DNA of 64,000 nt, taken from Desmodesmus armatus (Eukaryota; Chlorophyta; Chlorophyceae; Sphaeropleales; Scenedesmaceae). The stretch lies in the NCBI GenBank assembly GCA_007449985.2, contig VIIQ02000002.1, forward strand, positions 62,001-126,000, given 5' to 3'. The notes under the pieces were generated by a model. That model was given only the letters and a program-made list of their open reading frames with translations. It was not told where the DNA came from and made no database searches. Below are positions 33,804-46,491 of this stretch, piece by piece; positions within the stretch are counted from its first letter, which is position 1; each line of letters starts with the position of its first letter. The position numbers and the translations under genes were made by a program.

Positions 33804-36800
33804 ATGGCATGTCCACTAGGACTGCTGTTACCTATCGTGTTGGCGTTGCAGCTTGCGACAGGGCAGCAAACCTGCTTGGTAAAAACCGGGGAGAACTCGC
33901 TGCTGCAATGTCTGGAGAATCAGAGGGCCACCGATATCATTCTTGAGGACGACAATGCCATTGGGACTGGCGACTGGCCAGTTACAATCCGCAGGTGTGT
34001 GCACAGTGACAAAGTGAAGTACTGCAGCCAGTGTGCTGTTGCAGGTGGTCAGTTGCAGTGGCCAGCAAGCTCCGTCAGCATGGGGATATAGTGTTAATCA
34101 CTGGCTTCATCGGGTCCTTGAGCTTATTGACGCAGCAGTTGAGCCAGTCTGTGCTCAAGCAGGGAGCAGGTGACCACAGAGGAACACCGAGATGTTTGTG
34201 AGCACGCTGTGGGCGGGCTTGCCAGAGGTCTGGGGTGCGGTCAGACTGCTGGGTGCTGTCTGTTTGCAGCCACTCAGCTTGCAAGTATTGACACACAACC
34301 CTGGCTCTAGAGTGAATGCGTCTATGTACCTCCACCGTGTTCACACTGGGCCTCATCGCCCTCACCACCACCACTTGGTCTTGCTCTTGATGTCATGCAG
34401 AAATGTTACATTGAGAGGTCCTGCCGGCAGGAGCCCTGACGACAGGCCTGTTCTTGACCTGAAACATGCTCATGGGGCACTGCAGCTGTGCAGCACCTGC
34501 ATCTTCACCCTACAAGACCTGGTGCTTGCAAATGACCGCGTGGGCTCAGGACCTGCCTATGATGTTTTCACAGGTGTGTGCCGTGTGGTCTGTCACAGAC
34601 GCAGCACGGTGCTGCAAGTAGTGCACCTGTGGGCACTGACAGCACTGCGCTCCACACCTCAATTCAACCAGCTGCCCCATCAGTACCTCTTGGTGAATTC
34701 TCGGGGGCCCCTTGCAACATATGGCACCACTTACATCTGATCCTGTACTTGTTTCACTTGTTGTCCGCGCAGGCAAGCCTGGCAGCAAGGTGCGCTCCAT
34801 CAACACCTACAGGTTGCGGTTGGCCTGCACGCCAGGTCAGCAGCAGCTCAAAGCTGTGCAGGCCCTTGAGCGCAGCAAGCAGTTCCCTGGCAGCACCACA
34901 CCGCAGGACATCGTGCTGAAGGATGTCACCTTCAGGGTGAGTGCATATGTGGGGGCTGCAGCATCGATGCAGCAGATGTGTAGGTGCGGCAGCAGCCATG
35001 CGACAGCTGTGTCACACAGCCACGGTGGCTGCAGCAGCCATCCAGCGGCTGTGTGGGGGCTGCAGCAGCCGTCCAGCTTACAACAGGCTGTGGCGGTCAG
35101 CATCCAGGGTTCCTGTGCGCACATGCTTGCGCAGTCATCATGGCGCTCCTTCCGCTGTTGCATGCTGCAGTGGGGGGGGGGGCACCCCCAGATGTTGCTC
35201 CGTGCAGTTGGTGGTGTGGCTTGATTCAGGCTCATCACAAGCAGACTGTGTGGTGTGAGTGTTGATGTGACTGTTGCCGTCCCTGCCTTGCCAGCCTGTT
35301 AAAGCAGGTTCTGATGCTGTGTCTTGTTTATGTGATGTTGCAGGGCAAGTTGTATGCAGGCTCAGTGTGGTCAAACAACATCAGCTTTGACGTCCCTTAC
35401 AGATATGATGAGGGCGGCAACACTGGTGGAAGGGAGGAGGGTGGCTATGCAATGGTGAGGCCACAGGCTTGGCTGTTTGCACCACATCATCATCAACATT
35501 CGGGGTCATCACACTGCACCAATCAGCATCCACAGCGTAAGGCAGTGCCTGGGTGCAGCCCCTGTTTTGGGGCTGGAACGGGCCCTGTGACAGGCGCGTC
35601 TTCATGTTGGCAGCAGCTGCATGAGCTGCGGCACTGTGGCCACACCACAGTGCCACATGAAGCCAGCACAACTGCATGAGACTCCAAACCAGCTTTCTGA
35701 TGCTCAGCACTTGGGGATGTGTGTAGCAACTGCGAGTCACACCTGTTGCATCTGGCTGCTGTGCTGGGGGTAATGTTTTGCTGCAGACATGGTGGGGACG
35801 TGGCCACCACTATGAGGTCACACACGGTCCCCTCCTGAGCCAACGCTGAGTGCCTGTCATTTCAGCGTCATGTCTCTCGCTGTTCCTGCTGCAGGCCACC
35901 CAGAACTCCACCAGGCTCTGTGAGCAGTATGTCAGCGCAGCCTGTCTGTCAGAGAGCAGTGCAGACACATGCGTGCAGGAGCTCATTCGCAACACCTTGG
36001 GTGGCCCGGCAGCCAAGCCACCAGGCATGGCAGCGTCAACAGCAGTAGCTATCACCGTGCCAGTGGTCGTAGGTGAGTCATGGCTGGGCTTGGGTGGGGG
36101 CTTGGCATGTAACTGCGGCCTTGCAGGTAGTTTGCAAACACAGGTGGCCCATGCCATATCGCAAGTACACAAGGAAGTGGCTGGCGATGGCACTTGCTAG
36201 CTACAGACCGCAGCAGCAAGTGCAGTTGGGTTGAGTTGAGCAGTGCGTGATACGGGAGTTCAGGTGTGCATGGCATGACTCGTTCACTGCTGGCACGTGG
36301 CCATGCAGTGGCGTCAACAGTGTGTCTGGTGCCGCCTGTCAATCTGCAGGGTTCATGCTGGCTGGTGGTTTTGCGGCATGGTGGCTGCGGCGGCGCTGCA
36401 TGCAGGGGCCAGGCAAGGGATCAGGCCCTGGCATGCTGAAGCAGGCACACCAGTCTGGCCCACAGGGCCCATTGCTGTCAGCACTGGGTACAGGGGCCTC
36501 CGGTGACAGCTCGGACTCTTCAAACCAGAAGGGGTAAGCAAAGTGTTGTTGGGGTGTGCGATATGCAACATAACTTGCCAGTACAGCTCCATCTGTTATT
36601 CATGCGTTTGACCGTCAGTATTTACCTTTTCATGTTTCATGTTTCATGCATCATGTGTTGGGTGGCTGGTGGAGGGGGCAACGCCTTCGCCAATGAAAGG
36701 TGGAAGGTGAAATACGAGGCGGCGGCTCTGCACGGCAGCGGCAAACTGTGAGACTCTGAGGCCGAAGATGTGCCGGCGCCAACATCAGGAACAGCACTCC

Positions 36801-39800
36801 GTCTGAAGTCCTGACACTACTGCCGCCGCTGTACGTGCCGCTTTTACATGGGTGTGCAGGCCGCCCGGCAGGAGCCTGAGCAAGCCTCTTGCGCGCACCA
36901 CAGGGTGGGAGCAGCTGGACAGTCAGACAGCACCCTACATGGGGCTCGTGGAGGACACAGCCATTGAGCTGGGTGAGCTGCAATACCACCACGCAGCACG
37001 CAGCACACATCTCAAATTATTGTTTTTGGTGCTCACAACACAGGCCCTTAGCGCGCAGTCCAAAAACACACGGCACTGAGCTGAGAACAGCGACACGTGT
37101 CCAGCAGTGGCGGGAATTGGGATATGGGCCCAATGCCGCTGGCTTCTACATTGTATGCATGCGTTGCCGACAGGATGATGGAGAGGGGCAGGAGCATATT
37201 GCGGTGTGCATGATGCTGCCACCCAGATAGCAAAGCTTGTGCCCTGATGGTACCACGAACACTTGCACAAACACCTCTGCTGTGTTGCTGTGCTCAGGAG
37301 CGTTCATTGGTGCTGGCAGCTTTGGCAAGGTGTTCAAGGAAGGTGAGTGTCTTCAGCTGCTGTTCAAATGCACACCAGGCATGACTAAGGAAGCATGATG
37401 CACCATCAACTGTGCCTGAGAGACCTGCTATCTCTCTTGACCATCAGAGCCTCAGGCATCAACGCACCCGTGCACATGATCAGGATAAGCACACCACACA
37501 GTGAGCTCTGCTGAAGATCACAACTGCGTCTTTTCCAGCACCTGCCAGAGGCTGGCACAACCGCTGACAGGCATGACACTACTGATGATATTGTCGCTGC
37601 TGTGGGTGCTGGCGCAGGTGGAATGGTATGGAGGTTGCAGTGAAGGTGATTGAGCACAGCGGCTCGTCAGCAGCAGCTGTGGTGCAGGAGATGGAAATGA
37701 TGATGGCCTTCCAGCACCCACACATCGTCAGGTGAGGGGCAGCACACAGCACATGCAGCACAACAGGCTGGCATTTCACAGTGGCCTTGGCGCTGCAGTA
37801 ACGCCGGTCTGTGCTTTGTTTCACCGACAACAGCCCAAGTCTGTGCAAGCTTTCAACTTGCGGGAGTATGTTGAAGCTGGCAATGTTACAGTGGTGGCAG
37901 CAGGGCTTGCTGCTGTCATCCCATTCCTGATGTTCTGCCCTTTGCTTTCATATCCACCTGTCTGTCTGTCTGTTTTTCTGTTGTTTGCCTGCTGTTGCGC
38001 CTGGTCTGCGCGTCGCTTTCATCACATGTGCTACCACCACAGAGCTTACCACTGCGTCCACTACGTGCACAACAGTGGCGGCCTGGAGAGCGAATACAGC
38101 GGCAGCTTGCCCTCCCGCCACAACTCTGGTGTGATACCAAGCAGTGTCAGCTTCACCAACGCTGCAGCTGGCACCAGCAGCACCACTCTCATCACCGGCA
38201 CTGCTGCCACAACGTTGCAGCCTAGCCCGCTGGGCAGGAGCAAAAGTGCAGCCGCAGCAATGGCAGCGCCAGCAGCAGCGTCTTCACTAGGAGGCGGCAG
38301 CGGCAGCTGTTTGTGTGGGTTAGCATCAGGTGATGCCGCACTCACAATCACAGAGGGGGCGCCGTGCTGCCACGGCCAACCAGCACCTTGCCAGTGTGGC
38401 ACAAGCAGCAGCCCAGCAGCGCCGTCGCACAGGGTGCAGTTTGACACGCAAGCCAGCCACAGCAGCACAGACCAGCAGTCACCGTCTGCCTTTGCTGGCC
38501 CTGCATCCTGTAGCCACCCAGGCAGCCGACTGCAGCAGCAGCAGCAGCATCCTGCGACAGGCTCGTTGGGATCCAGCGTGGACTGCAAGTGTGTGGCAGC
38601 AGCAGGCGTGTGCGCTGCAGATGCCAGTGTGACCAGCATGCGGCGGTCAAAGTCAGCCAAGGAGCCCTGCCAACGCTTTGAGAGCTGGCTGGTGCTTGAA
38701 TGTGAGTGCCCCTGCTGTGCCGTGCTGTGCTGCAGTTCGGTGTACTCTGTGCAAGGTGTAGCCCAAGACGCCTCTCTGGTACCGCCATGCTGCAATGGCT
38801 TGTTCTCCGTGTTCTGCTGGTGTGAGAGATGAGCTCTTGAGCTTCCATTGCTCTCACCCGACATGCAGCAGGGTTTACTGACGCCCTGTATGCTGTCCTG
38901 TGCTATGCTGCAACAGACTGTGACAAGGGCTCCCTCAGCAGCTACCTGGCCGAGTGGCCTGCACCGTATGAAGGCACGGAGCCAGGCAGCCTGCTGAGGT
39001 GCTGCAGCTGCTGCAGGACACAGCACAGGGCTGGATGAGCTGCACAGGGAGCACGTGGTGCATGGCGACTTGGTGAGTGGGCAGGTGCAATGATGGGCGT
39101 GTATGAGGGCAACGGATGAGATGCAGCAGCGGGGGTGGTGGAGGTACTCAGCGGCTCCGGTAGATGCAGTGGTTTGGTTGCTGAAAAGCACAGGCTAACG
39201 TGCGCCAGTGAGTGCCTTTGCTTGTAGAAGCTGCCATACGCAACACGCTGCGTGTGCGCACATGCATGCAGCCTGCGTCTTTCACCACTCCTGTGGAGAT
39301 CGTGTCTGAGCAGCACACGCCAACATATCTATGTGGTGTGCTTCTTGCTTGTGCAGAATGCGCGCAACGTGCTGGTTGCCAGCTGCAGTGATGCACCTTC
39401 AGGCGTGGTTGCCAAGCTTGCAGACCTAGGCCTGAGCAGGAGCATCAAGCAGCATCAGACACACAGGACAACCAACACGGTGCGGCGGCCTTCACACACA
39501 GAACAGCAGTTCTGAGCACTGGCATGTGTGGAAGGCGCTTGTGGTGTTTAAGGCTTGGAGATGTGCGTTGGCGCTCTTGAAGTTGTGTGTTCAGACCCTC
39601 ACAAGCCACGAGGCTGTGCACATGTCGACAGTGACCATCCCATGACGGCGCAAACATGGCTGTTTTTCAGCTCTCACCCTGTCATGACGCGCACCCTTAC
39701 GTTTGTGTCTGGTGCGCAGATTGGGACAATGAACCACATGGCTCCTGAGATGCTCCGGTCCGGGCAGATGTCTGTGGTAGGTGGTTGTCAGTGTGCAACG

Positions 39801-42800
39801 GTGGATTTGAGCGTGCAACGGTGTGCCTGCGGCCCCATCAATGCCAGCGCTGCAATGTTGTCACGCGTCGACATGCGACGACAGCCGACCTTGTGAATCA
39901 GAACTCAACAGCATCAAAACGTTTGAGGTCGAGTGCACATCTGCAACATTCGCCTTTGATGCGCTGCTGTGGATAACCGAGAGAGAGAAGTGAGAGAGTA
40001 CCGCTTTGCGGTGAAAGTATCTACTTGTAACAACCTCCCCCCAATAACCGCCAACCACCACTGCCATCACTGTGCTGTTGTGTGTGCTTCCTGTACTGCA
40101 GTCTGCCGACGTGTATGCTCTCGGCATCATGAGTAAGTGGATGGTGTGGCTGGGTGGACTGTACTGAGAGAATCGAATCTTGTAACTTTTCACATTGTTG
40201 AGGTGGACTGCTGTGTTGCCCCTGTTGGAATCCCCTGCCGAACTGTTGCTGCCAGCCACCGTGCAATTTTGGCTACAAAGCATAGAAGTGGGTGACAGCA
40301 TTGGCTTGGTGCTCCCAGGCAATTTGCAAAGGGAGGTGTCAATATGGTCATGCACAGCCACACCATGACATGCTTAACTTGACAGCACTGCTTGCGTTGG
40401 GCGCCTTGACGCAGTGTGGGAGCTATATACTGGAGAGGACGCCTTTGAGCGGCTACAACACCCAGGGCAGTTCTTTGAGACCGTGGTGCTGCAGGTGGGT
40501 TGTGGGGGATGGGGGCCCGGGGCATGGCTGGTGGTGCTAATCAAGGCGATGTTGCAGGACTACGGGTCCGGTCAGACACACATTGTTGTGCTCGTGGGCA
40601 CCATCAACCATCATGATTCGACCTTCAGTGCTGGGAGCAACGGCATGTAGTTGTGGTTGAAGTTCCCTTCGGTGACTGTCTATGCCAGCCTCAAGCGTGG
40701 TGGACCATCAAAGGCAGAGCTCTCCACGAAAGGCATGCCGTTTTTCGGAAGCAACAACTTGCTGTCATCAGACGACGCCGTCATTACAAGCACCCACACC
40801 TGGAGGCATGTATACAGGGCGCGCAACTGGGCGAGCTAAGGCTGTTGATCACACTTTTGATTCACGTGACAGTCAACAATAGACACACCATGAGAGCTGA
40901 ATTGCCTGCCAAGTCCATCACCTTGCTGTATCCTCTCTTCCACTTTGTGCTGCAGGATCTGCGGCCAATCTTACCGCAAGGTGAGGGTGTCCCTGCTTGC
41001 ACACTCTCATGCCTCCTCCCCTGTTTGCTGCTGACTCGGTCCAATGTCCGTCCACTGTGTGTCGGCACAGCAAGCAGGCAACAACTTTCACGGGCTGCTG
41101 AACCCTGCCAGCCTTGTGCTTGCCGGGCTTTCTGACAGCATGTTCGTCACCTCTTGTTACACCTGGCACATGCAAATCCCTGGCTGACTGTTACCTCGTC
41201 CTGCATCACACTGAACACACCACTTGCGCTGTGCTGTAATAATGTGCTGCTGCTGCTTGCGCCTGACAGGCATGCCCGCTGACTACCAGTTGCTGATGCA
41301 GGTAGGTGTTGGCATAAGGGCAGGCTTTGTGGCTGCAGTGTGTTGGTGTCCTGTCGGTGAACAACTTCAAGAGACAGTGCAGGCAGAGCTGCATTCAGTA
41401 CACACAAGGGCCATCCTGGGGCAGCTATATAGCAAGCTCTGTTGTGTCGCCACAGCAACCAAAATAGCTCACCCGAGGCTGCCTTTCATCCACACAGACC
41501 CACGTAAGGCCAAGGACAGGTCACTAGTGCCGAGGATGTAACTACTGTATGCTCGAAACGCTGGAACTATGCTGAGACTTCCTGTACTGCACTGTGCTTG
41601 CGTTGAATGCAGCACTGCTGGGCAACAGAGCCGTCAGCACGGCCCAGTGTCAGCAGAGTGCTGGAGTGCCTGCAGTACATGATCCGCGAGCGGCAGCAGC
41701 AGGCAGCAGCCAACAGCAGCTCCGAAGCAGCAGGAGGGCCCTCACCCTGTGTGGCTTCAGACCCCCTGCCGCACCTGCTGGCCACTGCACCGCAGCGCAA
41801 GCAGACGCATTGGTGGCAGGCGCCCCATGTGCGCAAAGGGTCGCTGTTGAAGGGTGTGGGCAGCGAGGCGAGCGCGTCACAGCCTGAAACCAGCGCCCCA
41901 CCTTCGCAGGTAGGCAGGGTGCATGGGTGGGGCGCAGCCACTGAGTTGGCCTTGCTTTGCAAGGCTGGCTTCTACCATGTGCTGCTCCCCAGCAAGGCAG
42001 AATGTGTCGGCTTGCCGGGGTTGATGTGCGTGCCCCCACAAATTCTTGATGCAGTGTACAGACTGGAACCGCCGCAGCTGCTGCTTCTTTGTGCTCGCAC
42101 GGGACCTGTCCAGAAGTATAACTGCTGCTAGGGTTTTCGCTTCTGCTACCCTTGACCTGCAGCAACAATTCCAGCCAGCTGCTGGGCATGGAGTGGCAAA
42201 TGCACCTCATCTTGTTGATGGGGTTGGTTTCCAGGGCTTTTCGGCCCCATGCACGCAAGCAGTTTGGGTGTACCAACATGGTGCCGCTGTACTGTCTGCT
42301 GTGCTGGCTGCTGTGCTCACTGCCGTTGTGTGACACTGCAGGCATCCTCCAGTGTGCTGCCCAGCTTCTCACTCCCCTGGGGGCTCTCACCCCCGAACTC
42401 CGACACCCGGCTGCCAGTGCTCAACACACAGCAGCCAACAGACACCGCCCTGCCACATGACACATCCACACAGGACGAATCATGGCTATCGCTGCAGCAG
42501 CAGCAGCAGCAGCAGCAGCCAACCAACAGGCGGCGACAGGCTCGTGAGCCCGTACAGGAGCAAGTACCTGCAGGGTACCTGTCACAGCCGTTGCCTGCAG
42601 TCTTCTCTGAGCCTAGCCACTCAAGCTTTGCTTTCTTTAGGAGGGGCTCAGCACGGCAGGCAAGGCAGGGCCCTGAACCCCACCAGCTGGCCAGCAGGGA
42701 GGGATCCATAGCAGACTCTGCAAGCCATAGGAGCAACAGCAGCAGCGGCAGGCTGCCATCATTCCTGGCAGGGGTTACGGCCAGCCACCCGAGCAACAGC

Positions 42801-42950
42801 AGCAGCGGCAGGTTGCCATCGTTCCTAGCAGGGCTACGGCAGGGCAGTTTGAGGGCAGGGTCAGGGTCTTTTGAGAGGGATCCATCTTGGACTGAGAGTG
42901 GCAGGCAGGGGTCGCAGACGGGTGTGGGGGACCTTTCATGGTTTGTGTGA
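33804..42950 (+). CDS. Receptor-like TKL protein kinase with beta-helix-like ectodomain
   Basis: Exons about 33804-33994, 34045-34169, 34401-34573, 34773-34936, 35344-35454, 35895-36072, 36350-36533, 36860-36972, 37298-37342, 37618-37731, 38043-38701, 38917-39072, 39357-39479, 39720-39776, 40102-40132, 40415-40494, 40956-40980, 41270-41301, 41613-41909, 42342-42950. The start ATG gives a signal peptide (MACPLGLLLPIVLALQLATG). The ectodomain has NVTLRG-type repeats like pectin-lyase beta-helices. A transmembrane helix follows (AITVPVVVGFMLAGGFAAWW), then a kinase domain: GAGSFGKVF, MEVAVKVIEH, QHPHIV, LVLEYCDKGSLSSYL, HVVHGDLNARNVL, ADLGLSRS, IGTMNHMAPEML, SADVYALGI, CWATEPSARPSV. HGD replaces HRD and DLG replaces DFG; catalytic Lys, Asp and Asn remain. 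A low-complexity insert of about 200 residues splits the N-lobe. The C-tail is Ser/Gln-rich with a duplicated SNSSSGRLPSFLAG. The exon at 38917 carries two one-base losses, and two other junctions (34169/34401, 37342/37618) do not close in phase. TGTAA at 43036-43040. Confidence 0.8.
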
Positions 42951-43535
42951 CGGGGTTGAAGGGCTCCTGCGTTGAGAGTAGCTTTGTGCTGGCATGTGTC
43001 TTTCATGAGGTTAAGGTTGTGTGAATCTTGCACTGTGTAAATTGGGCTGGTCTTGACGCATGTTTGTGGTGTTGGTACTTGCATGCGTTGCATGTTGTTT
43101 TCATGGGCTGCCTGCCTTCCATGCAGACCTGCATGGCCATTATACAGTGAGATATCTATGGCGGGCACTTGTTTCAGCCAACCCAGCTGCGCATTGAGCT
43201 TTTGCTTCATCAGTCCCAGCCACCAACTGCTAGCCGTGCTGGTGTGTGTTGGCTTTAATTGATCATCCGTTCGCTTGCTGGTGCTTCCCTGCACACATGG
43301 GCTCATTCTTTGCTGCGCCTCGGCGACCCTAATTGGGTGGAGCTGCAGCCCAAGGCCTCGCGCTCTTGGTGCAGGATATGGCTGCTGGTACTGACTGCGA
43401 AGCCCACAATGCCGGCACGATGGCACCCGTGGTTCAACGCTGCCAGCCATTTGGCAGGTGCAATGTGCTGCATAGTTTGTGGTTATGCATATTCTTGCTG
43501 CCTATTCCTGTCTCTCCAGATGAAGCGCAATTATG

Positions 43536-43578
43536 TTCGCACACAGCTGTGTATCTGAGATACACAGCTGTGTGCGAA
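43536..43578. repeat. Perfect 43-nt palindrome (21-bp arms, 1-nt centre)
   Basis: The left arm 43536-43556 begins TTCGCACACAGCTGTG and is the exact reverse complement of 43558-43578; the centre is G57. Both arms contain the inner palindrome CACAGCTGTG. It could form a long hairpin or be a dimeric binding site. Confidence 0.95.
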
Positions 43579-45927
43579 GGCTACATGGCCAGGTTCCCAC
43601 TTGGGCCACGCACCCAATGAGGGCTATTGTAAAGCATAGCTGCATGCCTGTCGGCTAGTGCTGTGGCAATCCGGTTGCAGATCCAGTGTAAATGGGGCTT
43701 GATTGGTATGGGGTGTTTGGTTGCAGAGGCTTCACCTGTTGCGCAGCTCTCTCTCTCGCGCCTTTTTTGGGTAGGGCAAGAAGGTGGGGTGTGTGGGTGG
43801 GGTTTGTGTGTATGCATGGATGCATGCCTGTTGCACTGATGTGCATTTCTGGGGTTTGGCCTGACATGATATCAGTCTGCGGCCTGGCATCTAGCTGGCC
43901 GCATGCTGACAGCATGCGTGTGCACGGATGGGTTGACAAGGGTGCTCTGTTCTTTGTTGGACTGTTACAGAGGTTTTCTGTACACAGAGACTTGTGCTGG
44001 CACGTTGTGCACTCACTCTGCTTATGGCTGCCTCCTTGTTTGGACGTGTTCACGTAGCTCTTTGTCGGCTGGCTCTGCATCAGGCAAGCGCGCTGTGCTG
44101 GACTGCCTGCCGCTCATGAAGGTAGTTCTTAGGTAGTTCTTTGTGGTTAGAACTCCAAAAGTGCATATTGTTGTATCATCTGTGTTTCTTCTTGTTTCTT
44201 GTTCGTGCCTTTGGTTGTGCTTGCTTGCTGGCTGCGCTGGCTTTACCGGCAAGCACTCTCCCCACCCCCAGAGCATGCTTGCCCCATCCTCCAACTCTGC
44301 CCAGCAGCCAATCACAGTGCTCCCTGGAGCCTTGTTGCTCACCTCCGCATGTACCACATGCTGACTGTACTACAGGCACTAGGCATGGGCCCAGCTGTGG
44401 TTCACGGGGTGCCACAAGCAGAACTGCACTTTCAGTGATGCTTGCATGTGTTCTGCAGGCATGGGCGTCAGGATTGACCACCTTGGGGGTGGGTTGTATG
44501 ACGCGTCAGTGCGCTTACCGTCGTGACACAGGGGTGGGCACAGCAGGTGATTCTTCTTCACAGAGGCCTGCCAGAGCTGGCACAGGCAGAACACTGCGCT
44601 GGACAGCATTTGCTTGTGCTATGAGTGTCATCACCGATGTTACTGTTGGTGTGCGTGCCATCTAGATCTGGGCATGGAGTGTTCACTCCCATGTGTGTTG
44701 TGTGCAGCCACTGTTTGCTACTAGCTTGGTCACGCCCTCAATCATCCAAACACAACCAGCAGCATTGCGGAGCACAAGGCAGACACCTGCCAGCACGTAT
44801 GCATGCAGTCAGTTTGCATGCAGCATGCAGTGCAACACCACAGGAGTTTGTACACACATGCAGGCCCTGCAGGTGTGTTTGCGGGATGCGGAGCCACAGG
44901 TGTGGGTTTCAGTCTGATTTTTTGAAGAGGCTGGTGCTCTAGTTCATTGCTGCAACATTCAATGTTTCGATTTCAATGATTACAGCTGAAATGTCCATGC
45001 TTATGTTTGGGAGCCTTGAGGGCGATGCAACTGCCAGTGACTGTCAATGCTGCCGCCACTGTCATAACTACATCAAAGACCCTGGTGCGCAGGTAGTGGG
45101 CTGGTGTAGCATCTGCCAGCTTGTGGCCTTTGACCTTGTGTTGTTTTTGAGGGCTAGCGTGGCAATGCCCAGCAGGCAGGAAAGGCTCAGGCTAGTGGCA
45201 TTGGTGTTGCAACAGTGTTGGGTTGGCAGTGGTGCACTTTTTGACAGTTCCAAGGTTTTGCTTTCTCTCAGCAATTGTATGCAGCACGCATGCAACGTGC
45301 ACACATTTGATCGTGACATTCTAACCATCTGGCAACCACAGGGGCTGCAAGGGATGCAGCAAATGTGCACAGCGGCAGCTGCAGGGCTGGGTTCACAATG
45401 CATTGTAGTGCTGTGTTGCTTCTGCCTCGCAAGGGGGTCTCTGTCTGTTGGCCACCTTGCTGCTGATTGTGCATGCTTGTGCGGGCACGACAGCCACTGG
45501 TTCACACAATCAGGTCAGAGCACATGGGGCGCTTGTGATATGTTACACTTTCAACTGCCACATGGACGACTATACTTTCAACTCAAATAAAAAATAAACA
45601 ATGCACTGCACTGCTGCATCAACTCGTGCGTGCAGGCACCTGAACCAACCCATCCTATCACATGGCCAGGCCTGATGCCCCATCATGGCCCACATGGCCC
45701 GTATTTGAACAGCCGCTTACTGATGTCATGCCAACAACAGCCAACCACAGGGGTGTGCAACTGTCATGGCATATTGACATGCTGTGCACGTGCTTACAAC
45801 ATCAGCTGTTTATGACGTCAGCACCACAAGATAGCTGCCAAAGTTGTGGCACGCACTGGGTGTATGATACACCACATGCACACATAAATACACACGTAAA
45901 CAAACAACACACATACCCCTTAGACCA

Positions 45928-45981
45928 AATTGCCCGAGCACACTGAGAGTCTCGAATTGCCCAAGCACACTGAGAGTCTCG
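45928..45981. repeat. 27-bp tandem duplication
   Basis: Two adjacent 27-bp units (45928-45954 and 45955-45981), each starting AATTGCCC and ending GAGAGTCTCG, differ at one position. Confidence 0.9.
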
Positions 45982-46491
45982 AAACTTTGACTGCCATGCT
46001 CATGACAGGCACCTTTTCACCTGCACATGCAACTGCACACATACATCTACCCACACAATGTTCACCCGGTGGCATCAGGTGCAACACATGACAATGGTAT
46101 GAACCCACAACCAGGCAATCACCAAACACACACTTCAGCCTCCCAATTGCACCACCCCCCCTCCCCTGCGACAACCGACTTCGCCACACGCCACAGCCTT
46201 AACCTCACCCACTGGCTCAGCAATGCAGCTCCGCCTGACAGTCAGCCACCAAGCGTGCTGGATCTCAGCCGCCGCACGCATGGCTTGGCCGCCAACACAG
46301 CCACAACACATCCCACCTCACATCCCACCTCACAACACAGGCCAAAGCACAACCACTCAGTGACACTGAGTCAGAAGCACTGGTGCCTCTCACGACACAT
46401 GCCTTCATCAGAACCCTGAGTGAGCAGTGTAACAGCCCATGGCACCACGGCCACTGAGCATGCCTCACTGCACATGAGAGTCTTCGCCAGC

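Larger units (their letters stand above)
42951..46491. other. Gene-free stretch of about 3.5 kb
   Basis: Convergent region between the kinase and the minus-strand coiled-coil gene. It holds the perfect palindrome at 43536-43578 and a 27-bp tandem duplication at 45928-45981. Frames here are short, lack motifs and do not connect through splice sites. A region near 44300-44650 gives a longer plus-strand frame without any recognised domain. Confidence 0.5.

Noticed and set aside
38061..39191. 376-codon minus-strand open frame
   Set aside because: It lies opposite kinase exons; its length comes from the GC-rich low-complexity insert on the plus strand.
42317..43450. 377-codon minus-strand open frame
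   Set aside because: Antisense to the Ser/Gln-rich C-terminal exon of the kinase; Cys/Arg-rich shadow without motifs.
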